NCBI GenBank assembly: GCA_037127315.1
Contig: JBBBDQ010000330.1
Coordinates: 6,269,501-6,333,500, forward strand
Length of the DNA: 64,000 nucleotides
Reading direction: 5' to 3'
Origin: Ascarosepion bandense
Taxonomy: Eukaryota > Mollusca > Cephalopoda > Sepiida > Sepiidae
The stretch's first letter is position 1; the number at the start of each line of letters is the position of its first letter. The notes under the pieces are model-generated. The model saw nothing but the letters and a program-made list of their open reading frames with translations. It did not search any database and was not told where the DNA came from. Below are positions 21,797 to 31,998 of this stretch, one piece after another. The position numbers were made by a program, and so were the translations under genes.

Positions 21797-23499
21797 GATA
21801 GATAAATTATGCCATTTTATATTTTTAATATTGCACATGCATATTGTTTTTGATTTTGTTGAATGCACAATATAGTAGGGTAACTTAGACACAATCTGTG
21901 AAAAGAAAAGGGCACCCTGATGCAATTTACTCTGCCATAAATTTAGAAACAGCATGCTCTACTGTTTAGCATTTACAGTGGGAGCTCTAATACAAACATT
22001 TCAGGGTGTTTGGGTGTCAATCTGTGGATAGTCTAGAGGATTCAGAAAGAGTTGGATGAGTCTAGTAATTTGGAGTGATTACTAGTGATCGTGATGTTGT
22101 GCCTCCATCTTCCCACAGGGCCTCAGACTCAATACAGTGGCCTACATCAAGTGCTTTGAGAAAGTAGTGCAACTTATGAAACCTGTATTAGTTGAGCAAA
22201 TTCATATTAATTGTGCTTTGATATCTGATGAGTTATGAACACTGTTTTGGCTAGCTATGGTAAGGCTGTATCAGTTATTAAATTGGGTATGATAAAAGGT
22301 GACAGATGGTGGGAACATTGCATTTCTGAAATTGTGGGTACATTTGATATATGGTGTGTGTGTGTACTGGAAATACCTAATGGAAAATATTCTCTCACCC
22401 CTCTTCAAATGTTTTCCCACTACTTGTGGGACTAATTTCAGGATAAGTTTTACACTTTACTGGGCTAGAGGAGGTTCTTGGATGATATCAGACTCCTGTC
22501 CCATGACTTTTGGCATGTTAGTGTGGATGTGTCTTTGTATATATTGGGTTAGGCAAGATTTTTTTTTTATTTGATAGTACAAAATTTCGGGTTGAAATCT
22601 ATTGTAAATGATTGTATTCAGAAATCTATCATAGCAGAATTCACTCTTTTAAACTGGTAGATTTTTTTTTTTCAATCAAATATTGAGGATGTAAGAAAAC
22701 AAACAATATTTTCAGCCTGTACCATTTTTTTATTTTTTTTATTTTAAAGTAAAAATGTTCCAACACCACAAAATATTCAAAGATGCTTTGAATGATTAAA
22801 TGTAATGGGTGTGCTAAAAAGGCAAGAATATTTTCAGTTTGTATTTTCACATTGTAGGCATTATTTATGTTACACTAACATCTTAATACAACAGGCAGAA
22901 TGGTATGACAAATAGGCGTTGTTCCCAAAGATTTTTATACCAATATATATATATATATATATATACTCCTGGTTAAAACCAAATACAAAAGAGTTAAAAA
23001 AGATATAAAATGATGTTAGTTTAATTGAAATATATTTACAAAACATTTACATTTAATTAGAAAATGTAGCTTATCAATAAACTAGTGAATATTTTAAATT
23101 TTTAACTAATTAATTTAAACAAACATTGAAAAAGCATTTGTGTGTGTATATATATGTGCCACTAATTTGTCCCACTCAAAGAAATTATAACATATGTACA
23201 ACAAGCAGTGTGAAAGGAGAAAGGGTCTTGTGTGTAATATTTCTCAACAGGAAAATAAGCAAGCCAGTGGTGTCCATTATATACCTTGTGAGACCATGTA
23301 TTTTACTCTGCCCGCTTAACTGCTGTGCACAGTCATGTAATTCTTCTCTGCTGTCTACATAGCAACTGGCATAGGCAGACCCATTTTGTTTCTAGGCATT
23401 CTAAATTGCAACTGGCATTCATCACTATGAACTGATGTCACATGGCCCTTTATGAATTCATCTTTTCCAAAAGTAACAAAGGTAGCTTGAAAATTTTGG
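21621..23499. other. No gene seen; microsatellites
   Basis: Holds (TA)n at 21755-21794 and 22942-22966 and T runs near 22560 and 22665. The stretch 22000-22560 is less AT-rich and has open frames with C and W residues but no domain I recognise; it could be an old retroelement fragment. Confidence 0.4.
21755..21794. repeat. (TA)n microsatellite
   Basis: About 20 TA units without interruption. Confidence 0.95.
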
Positions 23500-24185
23500 T
23501 ACTGGAGATTTCTTTTATACTTTGATAGATAAGTTCAGGATGTGGGTGATAACGGCTCTCCTCAACTTCCTATCCTTTGTAGTTTTTTAGGTATGTCTTT
23601 TCATTGTCCCTCCCATTTACTATTCTGCTATCCATTTACATGAGCTTGGTAAGTAGGTTACTTGCACGTTTCCGTTATACCTTTTTCCTATAATTTTCAT
23701 GAAGATCTTTCCTTGTGTGTCCGAGAAATGTCAGCTCTCTTTTTCGGATTCTGAGGAACCTTTTTTTTTCCATTTTTCTTAAAACTTCCCTGTTACTCAA
23801 ATGTTTAGTCCATGCATTCTTAGCATTCTTGTGTTAAACCACTGTTGCCTCATTCTTTCATCTATGACGAAATTGTCTAGCATTCACTGTCATATAGATG
23901 ACCTGATCATCACAGTTCAGGACTCCTTTCTTTCTAATGAAATTTTCCCATTTCTTTATACTTAGCTTTTTGGAAAGGTTTTTTAATTTATTTTTTTTAT
24001 TCCAATGCATCTTCGGTTTTAATGTGATATTTTCATCTTTTGTTAAGATACTTCTCAGATATTTTAATTTTCATACATATGCTATTTTGGTATCTTCAAT
24101 TTGTAGTTCATATATTAATGTTTCTCTTGCTGGAAACCAAGCATTGTCTTCTTACAATTGATGTTTAGTCCTTTCTTTTCACTAT
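23500..24185 (-). pseudogene. RTE-like LINE fragment, old copy
   Basis: On the minus strand 'EKKGLNINCKK' (near 24175-24145), a decayed 'YLRSILTKDENI' region and 'TVMIR' with 'LDNFVIDERMRQQWFNTRMLRMHGLN' (near 23890-23800) follow the order of the intact RTE-like ORF next door. The residues are strongly diverged and full of stops, so this is an old copy unrelated to the insertion event at 24.6-25.87 kb. Confidence 0.6.
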
Positions 24186-24348
24186 TTGAGAATATCAGTG
24201 TTTTATAATCATAATCTACGTATTGAAAATATTTAACTCAAGTGTTTAAAAACTATTTGTATGAGCTTGGTTATGTTAGTCACTTTGATGTGTGGCTTTC
24301 ACCTAAGCAAAAGAAATAAACTAGACCAGGTTAAACACAATGTCCTGT

Positions 24349-24372
24349 TTTTTTTTTTTTTTTTTTTTTTTA
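24349..24372. repeat. Poly(T) run
   Basis: 24-base T run in otherwise unassigned sequence (24186-24600), in which no gene was seen. Confidence 0.9.
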
Positions 24373-24600
24373 TATTACAGGTGATGAAAAGTGGATAATT
24401 TACAAAAATTTGAAACACAAGAGAAAATAACCACCACTAATCATAGATAATAGCAATGAAAAGGAATCCTTTCTGATGAGTTACTCCTATAAAAATAAAT
24501 TGATTTGACTAAGTATTGCTCCCAATTGGACTAAGTGAATTCAGTAATTGAAAGAAAGTCTCTGAAATTAGTTGAAGGACATAACATTTTATCAAGATGA

Positions 24601-25875
24601 TACTTCTTCTTCTTCTTCTTCTATGTGCCCTGTCCCTTCAGGACGTAGGCGATCATGGATCTCCACGTCTCTCTATCCCTTGTGGCTCTTAGTATGCTTG
24701 CTCCTGTTGCTCCTGGCAACCCCCGTTCCGTCATCCACCTGATCAGACTCTGCAGATATGTTATCCGCTGCCTTCCTCTGTCTCTCCTTCCTTCTATCTG
24801 TCCAGTCAGTATCAGGTTCTCCAGGCTCTCCTTCCTCATTGCGTGTCCCAGGAACTTCAGTTGTCTCTTCCTGATGCTCAGCATCAATTTCCTTTTTGTT
24901 GCCATTCTTTCTAACACTTCGTTGTTGCTTGTATGCTCAGTCCACGATATCCGTAGCACCCTTCTGTAGAACCACATTTCGGCCGCTTCCAGTTTTGTCC
25001 TCATTTTCGATGATATTGTCCAGCATTCACAGCCGTACTGAAGAACTGACATCACGTAGCAGTCTAGCACTCTTTTCTTCGTTTCTATTGAGATCTTCCT
25101 GTGTGTTAGTATTTTGCTCATCTTCTGGAACGCGTCCTTTGCCATGCCAATTCGCCTTCGGATCTCCGTGTCGCACTTTCCATCTCCTGTTAGAACACTT
25201 CCTAGGTACTTAAATTCTTGGACTTGTTTGATTCTGTTATCCCCCACCTGTATTTGGCATTTTGGGTTGTATCTTTTGCTGATGACTATGCACTCAGTTT
25301 TCTTAAAGTTTATTTGTAGTCCTTTCTTGTCACTCTCCACTGCTACCTTCTGTATGAGATCCTGCAGTTTCCCCTCCGTGTCCGCAATCAGCACCGTATC
25401 GTCCGCGTATCTTATGTTGTTCAGGTTGTGGCCTCCAATAATAAATCCTGGTGTGTCATCTAGGGGCCTCAAAATATTCTCGCTGTATAGGTTGAACAAA
25501 TCCGGTGAAAAGACACAGCCTTGTCTTACGCCTTTTTCTATCTTTGTGTATCTACTGAGGTCGTTACCTGTCCGTATGCAGGCCGTTTGCTGCCAGTAGA
25601 GATTCTTGATTATTCTTATATCTTTGCCGAAAATGTCGAGGTTGCCTAGCATTTCCATTAATTCTTTGTGTCGTATTTTGTCGAATGCTTTCGCGTAATC
25701 AATGAAGCATAGGTACAAGTCTTTCTTCATTTGTAATGCCCTTTCAGAGAGCATCCTAATCATGAATATGGCGTTCCTTGTTCCAGTGTCTTTGACGAAC
25801 CCGCACTGTTCCTGCCCTATCTCTGGCCTGATTCTGCTTCTCGCTCTATTCATCAGGATTCTGACAATCAGTTTA
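24601..25875 (-). mobile_element. RTE-like LINE, 5'-truncated but otherwise well preserved
   Basis: Covers the ORF at 24621-25853 plus a 3' end that finishes in a (GAA)n tail (plus strand TTC repeats at 24604-24621). The upstream limit is near 25875: the coding frame continues a few codons upstream of the first ATG and then meets an in-frame stop and unrelated sequence, as expected of 5' truncation during target-primed reverse transcription. Many CpG dinucleotides survive (for example TTTCGCGTAATC), unlike the older copies. This is the youngest-looking LINE in the window. Confidence 0.88.
24621..25853 (-). CDS. RTE-like retrotransposon reverse transcriptase, partial ORF
   Basis: An uninterrupted 410-codon frame. 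Residues 1-30 ([15 protein letters not shown]) precede motif A, '[12 protein letters not shown]' around residues 50-61 with its catalytic Asp. Motif B '[14 protein letters not shown]' is at about 108-121, and motif C 'YADD' at about 150-153. Residues 205-410 hold the family's post-catalytic region ('[19 protein letters not shown]', '[10 protein letters not shown]', '[18 protein letters not shown]'). In complete elements an apurinic-like endonuclease and the first RT motifs lie upstream; these are missing, so the product could not support retrotransposition alone. The listed start is simply the first ATG in a truncated frame. The product copies LINE RNA into DNA at the target site. Confidence 0.9.
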   Translation of the reverse strand: MNRARSRIRPEIGQEQCGFVKDTGTRNAIFMIRMLSERALQMKKDLYLCFIDYAKAFDKIRHKELMEMLGNLDIFGKDIRIIKNLYWQQTACIRTGNDLSRYTKIEKGVRQGCVFSPDLFNLYSENILRPLDDTPGFIIGGHNLNNIRYADDTVLIADTEGKLQDLIQKVAVESDKKGLQINFKKTECIVISKRYNPKCQIQVGDNRIKQVQEFKYLGSVLTGDGKCDTEIRRRIGMAKDAFQKMSKILTHRKISIETKKRVLDCYVMSVLQYGCECWTISSKMRTKLEAAEMWFYRRVLRISWTEHTSNNEVLERMATKRKLMLSIRKRQLKFLGHAMRKESLENLILTGQIEGRRDRGRQRITYLQSLIRWMTERGLPGATGASILRATRDRETWRSMIAYVLKGQGT

Positions 25876-26239
25876 TACTAGATGGCTTGTTTCATTGCTG
25901 ATCAAGTAAAAATTGTCACAGCTAAGTTTGGAAGTTTTCAAATAGTCCATCATATTTATCAGATATTGTTCTTTGGCTTAGTTTTTATTGTGGTCTTTGC
26001 AGAGTTATTTTAATGAAAATGAAGGCAGCCTGTAAAAGTTCTTTGGTGAGAAAGATAAAAAAAGATGTTCCAAGATGAATTGTTCTGAAGTCTGATGAAA
26101 GATGGCAGACTATATTGTTCAATAAAGTTAATGCCAAAAATAGTGGTTATTTTTTTTCTTTTTTTAACTTAAGATCTGACAAAAGTCTATTCAGATCATT
26201 ATCTAAATACAATACACAAGTAATTTGACACTGTCACCA
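25876..26239. other. No gene seen
   Basis: AT-rich, no recognised repeat or coding family. Confidence 0.4.
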
Positions 26240-26660
26240 CTCTGTATTGACATCAATGTGTTTCATGCTTGAACACAATCTTCAGGCCATATGAGTTGGA
26301 TTGTAGCTTAACTAATCATAGGGACATTATGGGTAACCAGATCAGTTATTTTTGGGTTGTGTTATTATGGCTATTGAATAGACAGAAATTATTATTTTAA
26401 ATAATTCTATTGGCTATTGAATTAAGTGATTATTTTAGTGCTTTTTTTTCTTTTTCAAATGATTTGTCATTAATTACTTCAGTGCATTTTTGTATTAATT
26501 ATTTGATGCTTATTAAATTTACATAGCTGGTCTGAGACAGACTGTCACTAGTCATTGACATCAGTATCCACACTTGTATTTATAACCTCTATCCTGGATA
26601 TTGAGCACTTTTATTCTATAAATATAGCATAAATTTAAAACTATATTTTATTATATATAT
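26240..26660 (-). repeat. Dispersed repeat related to 7.18-7.34 kb, with hammerhead-like word
   Basis: Minus-strand reading shows GGCCTGAAGATTGTG (CTGAAGA at 26280-26286), GCATGAAACACATTGATGTC and further words shared with 7.2-7.3 kb. CTGANGA and GAAA followed by a short ACA/TGT stem and C fit hammerhead positions, but stem II is poor and stem I cannot be drawn. The opposite end (26600-26650) resembles the 7.2 kb copy in reverse, next to (TA)n. Confidence 0.45.
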
Positions 26661-26739
26661 ATATAAATTTTTTTTTTTTCAACTAATGTTCACCCAATAC
26701 AAAGGCTACTGAAGGTCGAGTTGTATTAGTGTAAGAAAA

Positions 26740-27000
26740 GGGCAAAAAGTTGGGTTCTGGGGGCTATGCAGGAAAGATAACAGCTAACCTTTAGACTTGA
26801 AGAGGTCAAGATTTATTTAGTAAATAAAATTTCAGGGTTCAGGTGAAAATGTTGGAAGTATAGAGTTGAAGTAGACCTTTGAAGGAACCAAAAACACAAT
26901 ACCAAGCAGGAAACAAGGGATAAACCTCTATTTTTATTTCTGTTCCAAAAACTGGGAGGAGTATGAACCAGAAGATAGGCAAACATATCAACTCCTATTA
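26740..27000 (+). repeat. Old SINE-like repeat related to the 18.9 kb insert
   Basis: GCAGGAAACAAGGGATAAACCTC near 26915 matches CAGGGAACAAGGGATGAGCCTC of the better copies, and TAGTAAATAAAATTTCAG near 26819 matches a word near 310. Strongly diverged. Confidence 0.5.
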
Positions 27001-27164
27001 TTTTTATTTACCTTTCCACAACACTTCAAGTTTAATTTGATGACCCTGCATGCATGAAATGTGGGATGTTAAGAAAAAATTAACTAAATTTTATTCAAAC
27101 AGTTCTGTGTTATACCTCAAGCTGTTTTTATTAATTTTCTGTTCAAACTTTCATGTATACACAC

Positions 27165-27560
27165 ACATGATTGGGTTGTTGAAAAGATTCTAAGCTTTTG
27201 GCTCACATGAGCCATCTTCAGAGAGGTTACAGGGGCATTAACATAAAATCATCTTTGATTGTGGATGTCTTTATCTTGTGTTGACATAAAACATTGCTAT
27301 GCAATGATAACAGTCACCGAATAGCAGACAGTTCATAAATTTGTAATGTGGTTCTATGAACCAGCAAAATAAAAAATATCCAAATGTTGGATAATTTTTA
27401 TCTTTATTTTCACCTGAAATTAAAGCCAAAATACAATGTTTAGAACAACTCATGATTAAACATAGACATTCATTGTCTGTTATATTTAATAGGATATGTT
27501 TAGAAAAGTATCTGCTACCTCAATACATAATAAATATATATATATATATATATATATATT
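27165..27560 (+). repeat. Dispersed repeat, copy 2, ending in (AT)n
   Basis: Matches 15.80-16.06 kb from about 27363 onward and ends in (AT)n at 27531-27560. At 27180-27230, on the minus strand, CTGAAGA is followed by a perfect hairpin of 6 bp (TGGCTC with GAGCCA) and then AAAAGC where a hammerhead would need GAAA; the base before is C, so the change is what CpG decay would give. Confidence 0.6.
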
Positions 27561-28351
27561 AAGTTACAAAACGAAAATAAAACACCTCAAGTTAAATGAA
27601 AATCCCCAAACAGGCCAGAACATCTAAATCAGTAAAGGAACCAAGAAAAATATGGAAATCATGAAAAACTTGAAGAGCAACATATTACTAAACTAGAGGC
27701 ATGAAACCACAGTAAATTGCAAACACATTAAAGAGCTAACTTTACAATCATGCTAAAATTACAAAATCTAAAGTTAGGATCTCTAGAAACAAACATTTAT
27801 AGTATTAATATTAGTACCACCATATTCATTCTAACTGTATGATCTCTCCCCTTATATATATTTTTACCTCTAATTTTACTTTTATTTCATACGACAAATT
27901 GTGATCTAATTAAAGTTTTATAAAAAAAAATTCCTTAAATTTTAAATTAAGCGTAAATATAGAAATATATTAAATATAAAAATTAAGTTTAAATACAAAA
28001 ATATTTGTAGCTTTATACTTCACTAATACAGATGTTTATCCACTAACAATTCCTATCTCTTCTTAGGCCATCCTCTCCTACTCCCTCTCACCTCGTATAC
28101 ATTTCCTTACTTCTTTCTCTTTGTTAAACCCAAAAGCTTGGTCATAAAAGGCTGTAAAGGACCATACCTTATCCTCTAGTGTTAAACCTATCTCTAAAAT
28201 TTTCAGCATGTCCATTAATCTCTCCTTTTTCTCTTTTTGTTCAAATTCTAATTTACAAATTCCAATTCTGATTCCTCATTTTTTCTACCGCACTTACTTC
28301 TCACACAAAATTTACTAATATAAGTAAAAGTATTTTCCATCTCCCTTCACG
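27561..28351. other. No gene seen; possible 3' part of a retroelement
   Basis: The C/T-rich part 28070-28350 precedes the ribozyme motif at 28352 and looks like untranslated sequence of a retroelement, comparable to 40.17-40.43 kb after a Penelope-like coding end. No coding domain is visible. Confidence 0.35.
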
Positions 28352-28409
28352 CTACCTGATGAGACATTGTTCTTTTAAAAGTCGAAACAAAATGTACACT
28401 TTGTAGTAG
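28352..28409 (+). ncRNA. Hammerhead ribozyme motif, intact core
   Basis: CTGATGA is at 28356-28362 and GAAA at 28384-28387. Stem II is short, GAC with GTC (28363-28365 and 28381-28383) closing a 15-base loop. Stem III is 5 bp: ACAAA (28387-28391) with TTTGT (28100-series positions 28400-28404). The predicted cleavage base is A28405 (TGTA). Stem I pairs CTAC (28352-28355) exactly with GTAG (28406-28409), and CTT/AAG can extend it across an internal loop. A homologous but decayed sequence is at 16.02-16.17 kb. The short stem II makes activity uncertain. Confidence 0.62.
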
Positions 28410-29204
28410 AAGATAATTTGTACACATTCTAAACTATAATTTATAATAAATATTCAAAGCTCTATTTTTATATTGAGCACTGTTTTAGATTAGTGTTTTG
28501 AAAGTTGTTAATATTTTCTTCATTCCTATTTCACTTGGATATATATACATATATGTGTGTGTGGCGAAAATTTGTCAGGGAGGTGACTTTTTGGTAATAT
28601 TGTCCTGGGGAGATGATTGCAATATGCAGCACCTTTGGTAAAGTGCATAAAAAAACAGGTTACAAGTTAACCCAAGTATTGTAAGTGAAATTGAGTATAT
28701 GGAAGCCATCTAAAAACTAAAATCATATTCTTAAATACTCGTTAGATTGAGACTATTGTATAGACATTATACCCGGTGCCCAACTCTTTCAGAAATATCT
28801 AAACTGTCAACTGTATATGACTGCTTTCTAAGATCACTGGGTTAAAAATGACTTTGAGTGTATTAAACTTGAAGGTCTTAGCAAAGACCAACCTTCTTCA
28901 AACATTGTAGTCTAGCACTACAGAATCTCAGAACTGTAACAAATAACAGAAACCCCATCACTTGAAAAATTTCAACAGCAGCAACAGCTAAATTGAAGAT
29001 CACATGTAACTCAAAGAGAAAGTATTTACATAAGCAAGATGTTGACATTCCACACTGCTTTAAGCAAAAGATTTTATAAATTTCAACCAAGCAGCCCTTT
29101 CTGCCTGAGCATGCTGTTTCCTTGTAAAGAAACAACTACCATTATTATTTCTTTCTATATCTCATGAAAAGAGAAATTTTCATTTGTAAGCATATCAATT
29201 GGCA

Positions 29205-29238
<34 letters not shown>

Positions 29239-30029
29239 GATGATTAAAAATATTTTTCTGAAGATTTTGTTTAAAATTGTAAATACTAAAAAGGAAAAAA
29301 ATTCTCAAATCGGGTTATCTAAAATCTTATCAAACATCAAATTTTTTCATTTTATTTGCTTTTTTTTTTTGTGGGGGGACTTTTTGTAAGGCTGGGAACT
29401 TGTCTTTATCTCATGTGAATTATCATTCCCAATTAAACTATTAAAAGTAGAAAGCCCATATATTGGCATAGTTTTTTTATTTTTCTTGAATTTTTTTTAG
29501 AGAAAGAATTATTTTTAAACATGTCTGAAAATGAAGGCCTTAGTCTCACTAAATTGGTATATCATGCATTATTACTCACTTGAATACTGTCTTTTTAGTA
29601 GTCGTCTTTATGACAAGTCACTACCTATTTATACAATTAATATTTAATTTGAGTGTACCCCTGCCATAAAAAATGATGGCAAAATATTTGAGAAGATTAT
29701 ATATATTTTAGAAAAAACTTTAGATATTCTACAATTTATGTATTATTCATGAAATTGTAGAATATCTAAATTTTTAAAAAAATATGTTACTCTGTTAAAT
29801 AAATTTAACATTGAGTTCTTTTGAGTTCATCTCTATCGGAATTTACCTGACTAATATACCAAGTATTCTATGTTTTATACTGTGGATGACTAATATATTA
29901 TGCTCTCATTACGATTAGAGAAGAAAATTTTAAAAACAGTTTCCACTTCTGCTATATGCGTGACTCTTCAGAAATGAATTGAGTTCTCTCGGTGACTGGC
30001 ATCTGTATACACTGCTTATATGCAAGACG
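28410..30029. other. No gene seen; T runs and one inverted repeat
   Basis: Holds a T run of about 30 (29209-29238). The open frame near 28878-29135 (minus) has cysteines but no recognised domain. A perfect 19-bp inverted repeat is given separately. Confidence 0.4.
29719..29770. repeat. Perfect 19-bp inverted repeat
   Basis: TTTAGATATTCTACAATTT at 29719-29737 is exactly complementary to 29752-29770, with a 14-base loop. A small foldback; no family recognised. Confidence 0.85.
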
Positions 30030-30212
30030 TTAAAATTTCCCTTCTCTGATTCCATGCGCTCAAGGCTTAGGGAGTAGCGACTCCAACTGACACCAAATCG
30101 GTTGGGTTTCGATCCCGGCCAGAAGCAAGTGGATGTGTCTAGCCACACTGATGAGCTGTGATACAGCGAAACAGGCTTGTATGTGGATGACTAATATATA
30201 TATATATATATT
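30030..30212 (+). mobile_element. tRNA-derived SINE with 3' hammerhead motif (copy H2)
   Basis: Second subfamily: starts with AAGACGTTAAAATTTCCC, a box A-like GGCTTAGGGAGTAGCGAC, box B-like GGTTTCGATCCC, then GCCAGAAGCAAGTGGATG and the hammerhead at 30137-30191, followed by (TA)n. Copy H4 at 39.16 kb has the same series. CpGs are still present, so this is among the better-preserved copies. Confidence 0.82.
30137..30191 (+). ncRNA. Type I hammerhead ribozyme motif, best copy (H2)
   Basis: CTGATGA is at 30148-30154 and GAAA at 30168-30171. Stem II is a perfect 5-bp hairpin, GCTGT (30155-30159) with ACAGC (30163-30167), loop GAT, and has the preferred G-C pair next to the core. Stem III is ACA (30171-30173) with TGT (30178-30180), loop GGCT. 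The predicted cleavage base is A30181 (TGTA). Stem I pairs CCACA (30143-30147) perfectly with TGTGG (30182-30186); after an internal loop GTC (30137-30139) pairs with GAC (30189-30191). Every invariant core base is present. A 3-bp stem III is unusually short, a feature of ribozymes thought to work better as dimers. Confidence 0.87.
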
Positions 30213-30215
30213 CGT

Positions 30216-30400
30216 CGCTGCTTCACATAATTGTTGTAAAAAATAAAATGAGGCACTGTTAAAGAGCAAACACACAGCAAGAGCTTTCATAACTGGTTGT
30301 AAAGAGAATGAACTGCACCGAAGCAGCCTTGCTATTGTGTCTCTCTCTCTCCATGAATGTGACAGGAGGGACACACACACACACACAACGGTTTTTATTA
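30216..30400 (-). repeat. Dispersed element, inverted partner of 30855-31045
   Basis: On the minus strand it begins near CTCACTAATATAATAAAAACCG, runs through (GT)n, then GGAGAGAGAGAGACACAATAGCAAGG, CAGTTCATTCTCTTTAC and TTTGCTCTTTAACAGTGC. The same series lies on the plus strand at 30855-31045. The beginning (CTAATATAATAAAAACCG then GTGTGT) resembles 5' ends of animal Helitrons, but no 3' end was found. Confidence 0.65.
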
Positions 30401-30854
30401 TATTAGTGAGAATTTTATGGGAACTGTATTCAAAGAACTTAAAATGATAACGTGTTTATTTTCGTGCATCATTTTACTTGTTTCCATATAACACAACAAA
30501 TAGTCACTGCATTATTTAAGCAAATTAGCTCTAAATAATTAACACTGTTTTTTATAATCATTTATATTATTACCAATTAAGATTTCCTTTTTTCTCATTT
30601 ACATAAGTAGTAAAGTAATTGTTCTAACATGGTTAATTGAAATAAGTTCTGCGTAATTTGTTACAATTCTTTAATAAAATATATTTTTTTTTCCCCTTGA
30701 AAACATCCAGTTCAGTAGCCTGATTGAAATAGAAATCACATTATTTCTCATGATAGAACATTTTCAGTTTTACCCAAGCAAATGTTGCACTATGATGTGC
30801 TGTTCTTGCTGCTATAATAAAACATAGAAATTGGACCATCCTCTCTATTAAAAT

Positions 30855-31040
30855 AAAGGCTATTGGGTGTTTGTGTGTGTGGATAGACATCCCTTCTGTT
30901 ATGCTCATGGAAAGAGACAATAGCAAGGTAGTGTTGCCTTAGTTCATTCTTTTTACTACAAGTCATGAAAGTTCTTGCCTTGTGTTTGCTTTTTAACAGT
31001 GCTTTTATTTTTTTTGTGCAATAATGATGCTAAGTAGTGA

Positions 31041-31049
<9 letters not shown>
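30855..31049 (+). repeat. Dispersed element, inverted partner of 30216-30400
   Basis: Shares GACAATAGCAAGG, TTAGTTCATTCTTTTTAC, CATGAAAGTTCTTGC and TTTGCTTTTTAACAGTGC with the copy 460 bp upstream in opposite orientation. Both finish next to (TA)n. Confidence 0.7.

Positions 31050-31092
<43 letters not shown>
31050..31092. repeat. (TA)n microsatellite
   Basis: A (GT)n stretch passes into about 18 TA units. Confidence 0.95.
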
Positions 31093-31094
<2 letters not shown>

Positions 31095-31597
31095 CTGTAA
31101 TGTTTAGGTGGGGGATGATTATTTTTCTTATTTTTTTATATTTTAATGTAAGTTACTCAAAAGTGGGTCCATTAATATATATGTTGCCATCATTTTAGAC
31201 AGTATATTGATATAAATATTTTGCCATTATTTTTTATGGCACGGGCTCACTTGTTGTTATATAAATTTTCCTTGTCATAGCTGTTTAAAATAGTTTCACA
31301 AAATGTTGTCACCATTGTTAACTGAAGTTGAAAAGTTACACCAGAGAAAAACTGTAATTTGATCTGATTGTGAACTTTATTACAAATTCAGCATATGTAA
31401 ATATGTTGTCTGAAAATTATCCAAGAACACATGTTCATGACATATTGTATATTTCAGTTCAAGCATTATTCCTACTTTCTCGAATCTTAATTTAAAACAG
31501 TAGCAAAAATGTCCGTTTTAGATAAATGAGTTTTAAATTGTCTATTTATTAAGCGAAGCATTGTGATAAATTTTTAATCTGAGCTCTTACATATTTG
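31093..31597. other. No gene seen
   Basis: AT-rich; no repeat family recognised. Confidence 0.4.
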
Positions 31598-31998
31598 TTC
31601 TCCTATCTGGCAGCAAATGCTGGACCATCTCCTTGAAGATGGAGAGACTTGAAGCAACAGAAATGTGGTTCTACAGAAGGATGCTGAGGATATGATGGAC
31701 TGAACATGTAAGCAATGACAAGGTTTTGGAGAGGATGCAAATGAAAAGGAAACTTATACTTAGCATCAGAAAGAGACAGTTGAAGTTTCTGGGGCATGTA
31801 ATGAGGAAAAAGGGTTTGAAGAGTCTGTTACTCACAGAATGGATAGAGGGAAAGTTGATGGGCTTAAGTAAATGAATGGCAGAGCATGATTTGGGAGAAA
31901 TAACAAGTCAAAATATATTAAGAGCTACAAGTGACAGGAAGCTGTGGATGTCTATGATTGCCTATGTTCTCAAGGGACACGGCATATAAGGGAACAAA
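31598..31998 (+). pseudogene. RTE-like LINE, 3' end copy
   Basis: Starts at the codons for 'CWTI' (AATGCTGGACCATCTCC) and continues through 'MERLEATEMWFYRRML', '[45 protein letters not shown]', then the 3' end ...GGACACGGCATATAAGG. It is 5' truncated, with a few stops, and 70-80 percent similar by eye to the intact ORF at 24.6 kb. Confidence 0.85.

Noticed and set aside
24471..24500. CTGATGAGTTACTCC as another hammerhead
   Set aside because: No GAAA at the proper distance and no stems I or III; the same holds for CTGATGAG words near 22225 and 32408.
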